Position numbers and translations under genes: made by a program | Source of the DNA: Oceanihabitans sp. IOP_32 | GTDB taxonomy: Bacteria > Bacteroidota > Bacteroidia > Flavobacteriales > Flavobacteriaceae | Direction of reading: 5' to 3' | DNA: 64,000 nucleotides | NCBI RefSeq assembly: GCF_009498295.1 | Contig: NZ_CP040813.1 | Span: 973,001 to 1,037,000, forward strand | The notes under the pieces: generated by a model | The model's input: the letters and a program-made list of their open reading frames with translations, nothing else | Database searches by the model: none | What the model was told of the DNA's origin: nothing | Part shown: one piece after another, positions 18,611 to 28,044 of the stretch | How the letters are laid out: each line of letters begins with the position of its first letter | How positions within the stretch are numbered: position 1 is the first letter of the stretch

Positions 18611-19093
18611 ATGCAACTATCTCAAAAGAAAAAAGAACTCATAGAAGAGGTAGGCATATATTTGGAGGAACGCGCCAATCTTTCGCCTTTGGCTTCAAGA
18701 ATATATGCTCTACTTATTTTATCGTGTCATGAAGGCTTGAGTTTTGATGCCATTGTTAAAGGTATGCAAGCGAGCAAAAGCTCCATATCTAGCAACATAA
18801 ATGTACTATTGCAACTGGGCTATATAGAGTTTTACACAAGACATGGCGACAGAAAGCGCTATTTCAGAACATCAGATTCCTACCTAAAAAATACTTTAGA
18901 GCAACAGGCTCATCTTTTAAAAAAATCACTTAAAATCATTGCTAAAATAAATCACTTTAATGAGCATTTTAATTCTGAAAAGTTTAAAAAAGAGCAAACC
19001 ATTAGCAATTTATATGAAACTCTTTTAAAAGACCAATTAACCAAAATAAATGAGACTTTAATCGATTTTAAAAAAATAAAAAACCAAGCCTAA
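18611..19093 (+). CDS. GbsR/MarR-type transcriptional regulator
   Basis: A 160-residue winged-helix protein. The helix-turn-helix is at about residues 40-75 (LSFDAIVKGMQASKSSISSNINVLLQLGYIEF), followed by the wing (RHGDRKRYFRTSD) and a C-terminal helical dimerisation region. The GbsR-like pattern (EVGIYLEERANLSPLASRIYALLIL) is clear. It begins the RND pump operon, 15 bases before the adaptor gene, and probably binds the palindrome in its own promoter. The inducer is unknown. Confidence 0.88.
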   Translation: MQLSQKKKELIEEVGIYLEERANLSPLASRIYALLILSCHEGLSFDAIVKGMQASKSSISSNINVLLQLGYIEFYTRHGDRKRYFRTSDSYLKNTLEQQAHLLKKSLKIIAKINHFNEHFNSEKFKKEQTISNLYETLLKDQLTKINETLIDFKKIKNQA

Positions 19094-19108
19094 AAATTTC
19101 ATATCAAC

Positions 19109-20249
19109 ATGAATACCATATCAAAAAACTTTATCCCTTTACTATTACTTCTTGTTATAACTGCTTGCGGAAACGACGAAGCATCTTCAAATACAACTAA
19201 CCAACCAAGCGCAATGGCCTTGCCAGTAGTAAATGTGCCCACAAAAACCGTAACCACATATAAAGCCTATCCCGCACGAATTGAAGGTGTTGTTAACAGC
19301 GAAGTACGTGCTAAAATATCGGGATACATTACAGATGTTTTAGTAGACGAAGGCCAAAAGGTACGTAAAGGACAAACCTTATTTAGAATTGAAACAAACG
19401 ATGAACCAAGATGCTGCTGCTGCTGCTAAAGCGAATGTAAGCGCTGCCCAGGTGGAAGTAAACAAACTAAAACCTTTGGTGGAAAAAAACATAATTAGCT
19501 CGGTACAATTAGAAACGGCAAAAGCCAAATTACAACAAACACAAAGTGCGTACAACAGTATGGTTTCTAACATTAGCTATGGCACCATAAAAAGTCCAGT
19601 AAATGGCTATGTTGGTGAGATTCGATTGAGAAAAGGAGCTTTGGTAAGTCCTTCTAACCAGATGCCTTTAACGACTGTTTCAGACATCAGTAATGTTTAC
19701 GCATACTTTTCAATGAACGAAAGTGCATACCTCGATTTCCTAGAAAATGCAAAAGGAACTTCAAAGGAAGAAAAAATTAAAAACCTTGCCGAAGTTACTT
19801 TAATTCTTGCCAATGGAAGCGAATACGCCTCTAAAGGCAAAATTGAAACAATAAACTCACAAATTAACAGACAAACAGGAACGATAGCCTTCAGAGCACA
19901 ATTCGATAACTCTAACGGGATTTTAAATAACGGCAGTAGCGGGATCATAAAAGTTCCAACCGTTTATAAAGATGTTTTGGTGATACCGCAATCGGCAACC
20001 TTCGAAAACCAGAATAGCAGATACGTTTACACTGTAAAAAAAGATTCCAGTCATAGTGCCGTAGCGCATTCTAAAGCTATTTCCATAAAAGATCAAAGCG
20101 GCAATCTATTTATTATTAATGGGGGCTTAAAAAAGGAAGAAACCATAGTAGTTTCTGGCATCGGTAAATTGCGAGATGGCGTGCCTATCTTACCTCAACA
20201 AACAGATTTTGACAGCATCACTAGACCTATAAAAACAGAATTTAAATAA
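19109..20249 (+). pseudogene. RND efflux periplasmic adaptor, frameshifted near 19391-19400
   Basis: The first frame (19109-19429) encodes a lipoprotein start (LLLLLVITAC) and the first half of the lipoyl domain (VRAKISGYITDVLVDEGQKV), then ends in a run of Cys codons. The rest continues in another frame, from about 19389 to 20249, with the coiled coil (AAQVEVNKLKPLVEKNIIS), second lipoyl half (GTIKSPVNGYVGEI) and barrel domains. Relatives read roughly ...FRIETQ-x-MNQDA; here GAAACAAACG looks like GAAACACAAACG minus one CA pair. Joined, the product would be about 380 residues, the normal length. It is either a real inactivating 2-base loss or a sequence error. The rest of the operon is intact. 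Confidence 0.8.
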
Positions 20250-20345
20250 ACACTAAACACCTGTATTTAAATCATTTAAACCTATGGTATCGTCTTACAT
20301 TGGATTTTAAAAAAAAATAGAGTTATCCTATATCTTTAAGAGCAA

Positions 20346-20362
20346 ATGAAGTTCCACTTCAT
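20346..20362. other. Small hairpin between adaptor and pump genes
   Basis: ATGAAGT-TCC-ACTTCAT lies in the 199-base spacer between the adaptor and the inner-membrane pump gene, a longer spacer than usual for this operon type. It has no T-run, so it is not a clear terminator. It may be an mRNA stability or operator element. Confidence 0.3.
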
Positions 20363-20448
20363 GTCCAACCACGCTAATATCCATTGTGTGCTGTACAATA
20401 CCAAATCTTTAACAACATAAAAGTTAGAACTAAATAACGTAAGGAATC

Positions 20449-23400
20449 ATGTTAAAAACATTTATAACCAGGCCTGTGCTTTCTACAGTAATCTCAATAA
20501 TTATAGTCATATTGGGTTTATTAGGTTTAAAGGCACTACCGGTAACACAATATCCCGACATTGCACCCCCAACCATTCAAGTTTCGGCTACCTATCCAGG
20601 AGCCACCGCAGAAACTGTTTTAGAAAGTGTAATAATTCCTATTGAAGAGCAAATTAATGGTGTAGAGGGAATGACCTACATTAAGTCTACAGCAACTAAC
20701 AATGGTACAGCCAATATTACCGTGTTTTTTGATCAAGACGTAAATCCAGATATCGCAGCTGTAAACGTTCAAAATAGTGTAGCTCGTGCTACTCCTCTTT
20801 TACCGCAAGCAGTTAGGCAAACGGGCGTACTCACCCAAAAACAGCAAACGAGTGCTTTAATGTTTATAAGTTTTTTTAGCACAAATCCAGCGTATAATGA
20901 CACCTACATTCAAAATTATTTAAACATCAATGTTGTTCCTGCATTTCAGCGTGTAAATGGTGTTGGTAACGTGAACGTTTTTGGTGCTAAAACCTATGCC
21001 ATGCGCGTTTGGATAAAACCTGAAAAACTAGCTGCTTATGGGTTAGCACCCGCAGACATTAGCGCAGCAATAAACGAGCAAAGTCAGGAAGTTGGCGCTG
21101 GTACCTTAGGTGAAAATAATGCCGAAGCCTTCTCTTATGTCATAACCTATCAGGGGCGTTATAACAACCAAGAACAATACGAAAACATCATCCTCAAGTC
21201 TTTGGGTAATGGCGAATTTTTAAGATTAAAAGATGTTGCAGATATCGAGCTCGATGCACAGTCTTACGCAGCGAGTGCCAACACCAACGGAAATCCCAGT
21301 GTTGCGGTAGGTGTTTTTCAAACAAAAGGCTCTAACGCTCAAGCTATTATTGATGAAGTTAAATTAGAACTCGAAACACTATCAAAAGACTTCCCTGAGG
21401 GTGTGGAGTACCTTATTCCGTACGATACAAACGAATTTTTAAATGCCTCGGTAGATAAAGTTACAAGAACATTAATTGAAGCTTTTATACTTGTTTTTAT
21501 TGTGGTTTTTATCTTTTTACAAGACTTTAGATCTACTTTAATTCCAGCCATAGCTGTTCCTGTATCCATTATTGGTACGTTTTTCTTCTTGAATCTATTT
21601 GGATACTCCATTAACTTACTAACCCTATTTGCCCTTCTGCTAGCCATTGGTATTGTGGTAGATGATGCTATTGTTGTAGTTGAAGCTGTACATGCTAAAA
21701 TTGACGACGGTGCAAAGAACATAGAAAAAGCAACGATAACAACTATGAATGAAATCTCCGGAGCTATTGTATCGATTACTTTAGTTATGGTTGCCGTTTT
21801 TGTGCCCGTTACTTTTATTACTGGGCCAACCGGTGTATTTTACGAACAATTTGGTGTTACTTTAATTGTAGCCATCATTATATCGGCAGTAAACGCTTTA
21901 ACGTTAAGTCCGGCCCTTTGTGTCCTATTTTTAAAACCACACGCTAACGAGGAAGATCTGGAAGGACAATCGGGAAAAAAGAAAACCCTATTACAACGTT
22001 TTTATATTGCTTTTAATAGAGGGTTTAACGCGATGACCAACAAATACGGTAACTCGTTAGCATTTTTATATAAACACAAATGGATTAATGTCCTTATTCT
22101 TATCGCTGCCGCTGTTGGAATTTGGTACGCCTCTTCGACCACGCCAACAGGATTTGTGCCAGACGAAGACAGAGGTTTAATTTTTGCGAACGTAGAATTA
22201 CCACCAGGAGCATCTATAGACAGAACCGCCGAAGTAAACCGTGTTCTACGCCAGAAAATAAAACAGATTGAAGGCATTGAAGCCGTCACGCTAATTAATG
22301 GCCGAAGCTTAATTAGTGGTGCTGGAAACAACTATGGCTTAGGATTTATTAAACTAAAAAATTGGAGTGAACGCACTACAGAGGCTACCTCCTCGAAAGC
22401 CATTATTGGAAAATTATTTGGCATGGCGACTACCATTCCAGAGGCCAATATTATTTTCTTCTCACCTCCTAGTATTCCAGGGTTTGGAAACTCGGCTGGT
22501 ATAGAGTTAAATTTATTAGATCGTTCTGGAGGTGATTTTAATGATTTAGACCGTGTTAATCGCGAATTTATTACTAAACTAAATCAGCGCCCAGAATTTC
22601 AATACGCCAATTCTTCTTTTAGCACCCAATATCCGCAATATAAATTAGACATCAATGTCCCGTTGGCAAAAGAATACGGCGTGAATATTAACAGCATTTT
22701 TAACACCATGCAAGGCTATATTGGAAGTATTTATGCGGCCGATTTTTCTCGATTTGGCAAACAGTATAGAGTTTACATTCAAGCAAAACCAGCAGACCGA
22801 GCTAATAAACAAGATTTAAATAATCTTTATGTTAAAACAGGATCTGGAGACATGGCACCTATTACGCAATTTGTAAGTTTAAAACGTGACTTTGGTCCGC
22901 AATCTGTAACACGTTTTAACTTGTTTAATTCAACCTCTATTACTGGTGCTTTAAACGCTGGATTTAGTACTGGAGATGGTATCGCCGCTGTTGAGGAGGT
23001 TGCTGCATCTTTGCCTAATAATTTTAGCGTGGCCTATTCAGGCTTAACCCGTGAAGAGCTCGCAGCTGGCGATCAAACCACCATGATTTTACTTCTTGTC
23101 ATTGTATTTGTTTACTTCTTACTAGCAGCGCAGTATGAAAGCTATTTAATTCCGTTTGCTGTATTATTTTCACTACCCGTGGGCATATTTGGTGCTTTTA
23201 TAATAACTAAACTCGCAGGCTTAGAAAACAACATTTATTTCCAAATAGCACTCATCATGTTAATTGGTTTATTGGCTAAAAACGCCATTCTTATTGTGGA
23301 GTTTGCCATGCAACGACGACGACAAGGAGAAAGTATTTTCGATGCTGGAGTGCATGGAGCGAAAGCACGTTTACGCCCTATTTTAATGACTTCTTTAGCG

Positions 23401-23601
23401 TTTATATTCGGTTTAACCCCTCTTGTTATTGCCACAGGAGTAGGATCTGAAGGTAACAGAGCTATTGGCACCGGTGCTGTTGGCGGCTTATTAGTAGGTA
23501 CCGTTGTGGGTGTTTTTGTAATACCTATTCTATACATGCTCTTCCAATGGCTGCATGAAAAAATAAGTTCTAAACCTATAGTTAAAATTGAAGAAGCCTA
23601 A
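20449..23601 (+). CDS. RND multidrug efflux transporter (AcrB/HAE1 family)
   Basis: A 1050-residue proton-driven pump with 12 membrane helices and two large periplasmic loops (about 40-330 and 560-860). The N-terminus MLKTFITRPVLSTVISI is typical. TM4 carries the proton-relay pair in AIGIVVDDAIVVVEAV. The C-terminal half has AKNAILIVEFA and GTGAVGGLLVGTV. The full-length frame shows no damage, unlike the adaptor gene upstream. It works as a trimer with an adaptor and the outer-membrane protein encoded next. Confidence 0.95.
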   Translation: MLKTFITRPVLSTVISIIIVILGLLGLKALPVTQYPDIAPPTIQVSATYPGATAETVLESVIIPIEEQINGVEGMTYIKSTATNNGTANITVFFDQDVNPDIAAVNVQNSVARATPLLPQAVRQTGVLTQKQQTSALMFISFFSTNPAYNDTYIQNYLNINVVPAFQRVNGVGNVNVFGAKTYAMRVWIKPEKLAAYGLAPADISAAINEQSQEVGAGTLGENNAEAFSYVITYQGRYNNQEQYENIILKSLGNGEFLRLKDVADIELDAQSYAASANTNGNPSVAVGVFQTKGSNAQAIIDEVKLELETLSKDFPEGVEYLIPYDTNEFLNASVDKVTRTLIEAFILVFIVVFIFLQDFRSTLIPAIAVPVSIIGTFFFLNLFGYSINLLTLFALLLAIGIVVDDAIVVVEAVHAKIDDGAKNIEKATITTMNEISGAIVSITLVMVAVFVPVTFITGPTGVFYEQFGVTLIVAIIISAVNALTLSPALCVLFLKPHANEEDLEGQSGKKKTLLQRFYIAFNRGFNAMTNKYGNSLAFLYKHKWINVLILIAAAVGIWYASSTTPTGFVPDEDRGLIFANVELPPGASIDRTAEVNRVLRQKIKQIEGIEAVTLINGRSLISGAGNNYGLGFIKLKNWSERTTEATSSKAIIGKLFGMATTIPEANIIFFSPPSIPGFGNSAGIELNLLDRSGGDFNDLDRVNREFITKLNQRPEFQYANSSFSTQYPQYKLDINVPLAKEYGVNINSIFNTMQGYIGSIYAADFSRFGKQYRVYIQAKPADRANKQDLNNLYVKTGSGDMAPITQFVSLKRDFGPQSVTRFNLFNSTSITGALNAGFSTGDGIAAVEEVAASLPNNFSVAYSGLTREELAAGDQTTMILLLVIVFVYFLLAAQYESYLIPFAVLFSLPVGIFGAFIITKLAGLENNIYFQIALIMLIGLLAKNAILIVEFAMQRRRQGESIFDAGVHGAKARLRPILMTSLAFIFGLTPLVIATGVGSEGNRAIGTGAVGGLLVGTVVGVFVIPILYMLFQWLHEKISSKPIVKIEEA

Positions 23602-23626
23602 GCATCAATATAAAAAGTTTAAAGAC

Positions 23627-25036
23627 ATGAAAAAAACAGTTATAACATTCAGTTTAGTCATCTTTACCTTGCTCACGCTTCAATCGTGCTTAGTTGCAAA
23701 AGATTACGAGCAAGCAGAATTATCAGAACTCCGTATAGACGATTCTAAATTTAGAACCGACAATATTCAGCAAGACAGTTTAAGCCTTGCAGACGTTTCT
23801 TGGAAAAACCTATTTACAGACCCGAATCTCACTCAACTTATTGAGTTAGGCTTAGAGAAGAATATAGATATCCGCGTTGCTTTACAACAAATTATTGCGG
23901 CCGAGGCTTATTTTAAACAAGGAAAAGCAGGATATTATCCAACACTTTCTGCCAACGCAACATACACCCATCAAGAATTGTCTAAAAACAGTAGGTTTGG
24001 CTCTGCATTTGGTAGTGCGCTAGACCAATATGAATTAACGGGAGCTCTATCTTGGGAAGCCGATGTATGGGGAAAAATAAGAAGTAACAAACGTGCGTAT
24101 AACGCCAAATATCTACAAACTATTGCCGCTCATAAAGCCGTAAAAACACGTTTAATCGCCAATATCGCTTCCGTATATTATCAATTAGTTGCTGTAGATG
24201 AACAAATTAAAATCACAAAACAAACCATTAGCACAAGAGTAACGGGTCTAGAAACTACCAAGGCCTTAAAAAAAGCAGGGAACGTTACCGAAGTTGGCGT
24301 AAAACAAACCGAAGCACAACTTTATACTGCACAAGCCATTTTGATCGATCTAAAACAGCAATCGCATATTTTGGAAAACACCTTATCCATCCTTTTAGGA
24401 AGTATGCCACAAGAGATAAAACGATCGACTTTAGAAAAGCAAAATATCTCAACCAATTTAGTACTAGGCACACCAGCACAACTATTAAGCAACAGACCAG
24501 ATGTCGTTGCAGCCGAGCTTAATTTACGACATGCTTTTGAATTAACTAATGTAGCAAGGAGCAACTTTTATCCGGCTTTAACCTTAACTGCAAATGGTGG
24601 TTTTCAAAGTTTAGAGCTAGATGATTTATTTAACACCAATTCTATATTCGCAAATATTATCGGTGGTCTTACCCAGCCTATTTTTAACGGTCGTAAAATA
24701 AAAACACAATACAAGGTGTCTCAGGCACAACAAGAACAAGCGCGTTTAAATTTTATACAATCGTTATTGGTTGCTTCTAAAGAAGTATCCGACGCTATGT
24801 TTGCCTTTAAATCAGCTTCAGAAAAAATAAAAATTAAGCAAAAGGAATTTGAGGCTTATAATCTGGCGACCGAATATTCTGAAGAGCTATTAGATAATGG
24901 TTTAGCAAATTACTTGGAAGTATTACGAGCCGAAGAAAACGCTCTCAATTCAAGTTTAGATCTAGTAAATGCTAAAAACAACCAATTACAATCTGTTGTC
25001 GATTTATATCAAGCCCTTGGAGGCGGTTGGAAATAA
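23627..25036 (+). CDS. Outer-membrane efflux lipoprotein (NodT/OprM-like TolC family)
   Basis: A 469-residue outer-membrane factor for the RND pump. The N-terminal lipobox LTLQSC and the segment DVSWKNLFTDPNLTQLIELGLEKN are typical of NodT-type factors, as are the helical repeats with LLGSMPQ and LLSNRPDVVAAELNLRHA. The ATG at 23627, 25 bases after the pump stop codon, was chosen over one 13 codons upstream because it begins a proper lipoprotein signal. It ends just before a strong terminator. Confidence 0.93.
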   Translation: MKKTVITFSLVIFTLLTLQSCLVAKDYEQAELSELRIDDSKFRTDNIQQDSLSLADVSWKNLFTDPNLTQLIELGLEKNIDIRVALQQIIAAEAYFKQGKAGYYPTLSANATYTHQELSKNSRFGSAFGSALDQYELTGALSWEADVWGKIRSNKRAYNAKYLQTIAAHKAVKTRLIANIASVYYQLVAVDEQIKITKQTISTRVTGLETTKALKKAGNVTEVGVKQTEAQLYTAQAILIDLKQQSHILENTLSILLGSMPQEIKRSTLEKQNISTNLVLGTPAQLLSNRPDVVAAELNLRHAFELTNVARSNFYPALTLTANGGFQSLELDDLFNTNSIFANIIGGLTQPIFNGRKIKTQYKVSQAQQEQARLNFIQSLLVASKEVSDAMFAFKSASEKIKIKQKEFEAYNLATEYSEELLDNGLANYLEVLRAEENALNSSLDLVNAKNNQLQSVVDLYQALGGGWK

Positions 25037-25057
25037 AACAACGAGTTAAATAAGGAG

Positions 25058-25097
25058 AAAAAGCCTGAACAGTAAATCGCTGTTCAGGCTTTTTTTG
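25058..25097 (+). terminator. Strong intrinsic terminator of the RND operon
   Basis: AAAAAGCCTGAACAG pairs perfectly with CTGTTCAGGCTTTTT around a 7-base loop, followed by more T. It lies 22 bases after the stop codon. Confidence 0.9.
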
Positions 25098-25264
25098 CTA
25101 ATTAATTTTAATCTAACCACATCAATTAAGAATTTCAATGTAAAGAAAACACAAAAGATTCAAAAACTCTAACCTCAAACGACTGGTTTTAGTCACTATG
25201 TTATTTAATGACGGAAAAAACGACTATATTTATACTTAAAAAATAAGACTTTAAAAGACACTTT

Positions 25265-25729
25265 ATGATGTTAACATGGAAAGATATTATTAATTTTACG
25301 GTAAACGGAAACCCCAGCCCAGACAAACGTGTCGAGAAATCTGATGCAGAATGGGAGTCGGCATTAACCCCAGAACAATTCAGAATTACACGATTAAAAG
25401 GCACAGAGCGACCGCATACTGGAGCACTTTGTAGCACACACGATGCAGGCAAATACAATTGCGTGTGCTGTAACGCGCCCTTATTCGATTCTACCATTAA
25501 GTTTAGTTCGAGTTCTGGCTGGCCAAGTTTTACACAGCCCATCAAAGAAAACGCTATTAAATACGAAAAAGACACGACACTTGGTATGGTACGCGTAGAG
25601 GTTATGTGTAATACCTGCGATGCCCACTTAGGACATGTTTTTCCAGACGGTCCAGAACCAAGTGGTTTACGTTACTGTATAAATTCTGAATCGATGAAAC
25701 TCATAAAAGAAAATGCCATTAATGACTAA
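25265..25729 (+). CDS. msrB: Peptide-methionine (R)-S-oxide reductase
   Basis: A 154-residue enzyme that reduces methionine-R-sulfoxide in proteins. Zinc-binding CxxC pairs occur as CVCC and CNTC; the core motifs FSSSSGWPSF, HLGHVFPDGP and the catalytic Cys in GLRYCINSESM are present. No signal peptide is seen. It overlaps the msrA start by 17 bases, so the two are probably translated together and handle both sulfoxide forms. Confidence 0.95.
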   Translation: MMLTWKDIINFTVNGNPSPDKRVEKSDAEWESALTPEQFRITRLKGTERPHTGALCSTHDAGKYNCVCCNAPLFDSTIKFSSSSGWPSFTQPIKENAIKYEKDTTLGMVRVEVMCNTCDAHLGHVFPDGPEPSGLRYCINSESMKLIKENAIND

Positions 25730-26261
25730 TAAAAATTTACAAATAGCCACACTTGGAGGTGGCTGCTTTTGGTGTACAGAGGCCGTTTTTCAAGAACTAA
25801 AAGGTGTAGAAAAAGTGGTGTCTGGTTACGCTGGAGGAAGCGTTCCAGGGCGACCAACATACCGCGAAATATGTTCGGGTTTAACAGGACATGCCGAGGT
25901 GGTGCAAATAACCTTCGATGCCAATACCATATCTTACAAAGAGCTTTTATTTGTTTTTATGACCACACACAATCCCACTACGCTCAATAGGCAAGGCGCA
26001 GATGTTGGTACACAATATCGCTCGGTTATTTTTTATCACAACAAAGCTCAAAAAGAAATTGCAGAAAGCGTTATTAAAGACGTTTCGGCATCTTACGAAG
26101 ATCCAATTGTTACCGAGATATCTCCGTTAGAGGTGTTTTATGAAGCCGAAAAAGAACATCAAAATTACTATAGGAATAACAAAAAACAAGGATATTGCAG
26201 TTTTGTAATTACACCCAAATTAGCAAAACTTAGAGCGTTGCATGCTAATAAATTGAAGTAA
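25713..26261 (+). CDS. msrA: Peptide-methionine (S)-S-oxide reductase
   Basis: A 182-residue enzyme with the active-site motif GGGCFWCTEAVFQ near residues 15-27 and the conserved GYAGG, GHAEVVQ and HNPTTLNRQGADVGTQYRS segments. The start overlaps msrB; an ATG three codons further in (25722) is equally possible. It forms a two-gene operon with msrB. Probably cytoplasmic, as no signal peptide is visible. Confidence 0.95.
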   Translation: MPLMTNKNLQIATLGGGCFWCTEAVFQELKGVEKVVSGYAGGSVPGRPTYREICSGLTGHAEVVQITFDANTISYKELLFVFMTTHNPTTLNRQGADVGTQYRSVIFYHNKAQKEIAESVIKDVSASYEDPIVTEISPLEVFYEAEKEHQNYYRNNKKQGYCSFVITPKLAKLRALHANKLK

Positions 26262-26475
26262 ATTATTTAATTAACAGCATATGGCGAGAGTCGTCCTAAA
26301 AAAAGTTTTAAAAATACATTAAGCTCGCAATAGCTTTTAAACTAAAAAATTGACCTTGTCATTAAAACTAAACGCAAAGCCCAATAAACCCATAACAATT
26401 TTTAGATCACTATTTTTTTTTAAGCCTTTTAGCTGAGTTAAATTGATATACAACATGATTTAATTTCTTTATAAC

Positions 26476-27765
26476 ATGAGATATTACCTCAACATTTTTT
26501 TAAACTACATTATAAAACTAGAAAGCAAAATCGCATTCTACCCAACCATAATGGGGCTTGGTGGAGTAGTTTTTGCTTTTTTAATGTATTATATTGAAGG
26601 TCTTGGCATCTCTTCTTATTTAACCAAAAACACCCCTCTACTCGTTGTAAAAGACACCGAGACGGCAAGAAACGTATTAACTACTGTTATTGCCGGCCTC
26701 ATATCGATCATGGTATTTAGCTTTTCTCTGGTGATGATTTTACTAAATCAGGCCTCTAGCAATTTTTCGCCTCGAGTGCTTCCCGGTTTAATTTCTAACA
26801 GAAGGCACCAAATTATACTGGGTATTTATTTGTCCTCGATTTTATACAGCATTTTCACACTTATAGTCATACAATCTGCCGGAAAAGCGTATCAGCTTCC
26901 TGGTTTTTCGGTATTACTGGCCATTGTTTTTATGACGGTTTGTTTAGGTGCTTTTATTTACTTTATTCATTCCATTTCTCAAGCCATTCAAGTAAATAAT
27001 ATTATAGATAAAATATTTTCAAAAGCCATAAACCGCTTAGAAAATCTTATTGAAAAGGAAGAAAATTATGAGATTGGTTTTCCAGACACTTCAAACTGGC
27101 AAGTTTTAAAATCTACAAAATCAGGTTATTTTCAAAATCTGAGTTTAAATAACTTAATCGATTTAACCAAACAAAATGAGTGTAGGTTTGAAATTACACC
27201 AATAAAAGGAAGTTATGTTATAAAAGGAACCCCAATTATAAAATACGACAAAGATTTAGATGAAGAATCAAGGTCGCAAATACAAGCCTCATTCTTCTTT
27301 TCAAAAAGCGAATTGATCGAAGATAATTACGCACTTGCATTTAAACAAATAACCGAAATTGCTATAAAAGCCATGTCGCCAGGAATTAACGACCCAGGAA
27401 CCGCCATTAATGCGATTGATTATTTAACCGATTTATTCTTACTTAGAATGAACAAAAAAGATACGAGCTATTATTTAAACGAAGGCCAGCCCGTAATTAA
27501 CATTAAAACCCTTAGTTTTTCAGAATTACTCTATAACGTAATGGCAGCCTTACGCACCTATTGTAAACACGATATTACTATGGTAATCAAACTATTTATA
27601 ATGCTTCGGCATTTACTACATAGCGATGAGAAGTATATCGATTCTTACAGAGACTCCATAATACACGAAATTAACAACCTTCATGAAGATGCTATAAAAA
27701 ACATCTCAAACAAAACAGATTTAAATCGTATAGAATTGCTGTACAATGATTTAATTAATACATAA
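26476..27765 (+). CDS. DUF2254 membrane protein
   Basis: A 429-residue protein with four to five hydrophobic segments in the first 170 residues and a long soluble C-terminal part. The family signature is seen in FSLVMILLNQASSNFSPRVLPGLI and in AIKAMSPGINDPGTAINAIDYL. DUF2254 members are widespread but have no established function. The gene stands alone; the 214 bases before it and 279 bases after it hold no feature I can name. Confidence 0.88.
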   Translation: MRYYLNIFLNYIIKLESKIAFYPTIMGLGGVVFAFLMYYIEGLGISSYLTKNTPLLVVKDTETARNVLTTVIAGLISIMVFSFSLVMILLNQASSNFSPRVLPGLISNRRHQIILGIYLSSILYSIFTLIVIQSAGKAYQLPGFSVLLAIVFMTVCLGAFIYFIHSISQAIQVNNIIDKIFSKAINRLENLIEKEENYEIGFPDTSNWQVLKSTKSGYFQNLSLNNLIDLTKQNECRFEITPIKGSYVIKGTPIIKYDKDLDEESRSQIQASFFFSKSELIEDNYALAFKQITEIAIKAMSPGINDPGTAINAIDYLTDLFLLRMNKKDTSYYLNEGQPVINIKTLSFSELLYNVMAALRTYCKHDITMVIKLFIMLRHLLHSDEKYIDSYRDSIIHEINNLHEDAIKNISNKTDLNRIELLYNDLINT

Positions 27766-27878
27766 TCTCACTCGGTATCTAAAGCTACAAACAGAAGTTT
27801 CACCATTCAATTTATTCGATAAGCTAAAACTATATACCCTATGTAACTCATGTTACGACAAATTTTATTATTAAATTA

Positions 27879-27886
27879 TATTTTTG
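27879..27886 (+). promoter_or_regulatory. Possible -7 box upstream of the cytochrome c lipoprotein
   Basis: TATTTTTG fits TAnnTTTG but lies 159 bases before the start codon and has no obvious -33 partner. Confidence 0.25.
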
Positions 27887-28044
27887 AACAAATGACCGAG
27901 TATGGATTTTTTAGAAATTTATGATCTAAAAAAGTGGTTTCATAGAGTATTGGAAAGTATAAATATCCTTTAAGATTATCAGGAATTAGAAACACGCAAC
28001 TCTTAACAACACAGGTTTAACAGAAATTAAAAGCATTTTATAAA

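Noticed and set aside
19411-19430. GCT repeat as a phase-variable switch for the adaptor gene
   Set aside because: Gain or loss of whole triplets does not change the frame, so it cannot explain or repair the frameshift.
21339-21722. Long open frame opposite the RND pump gene, and similar antisense frames elsewhere
   Set aside because: They lie wholly over well-supported genes, have biased Ser/Thr/Pro or Leu composition and no family resemblance, so they are coding shadows.
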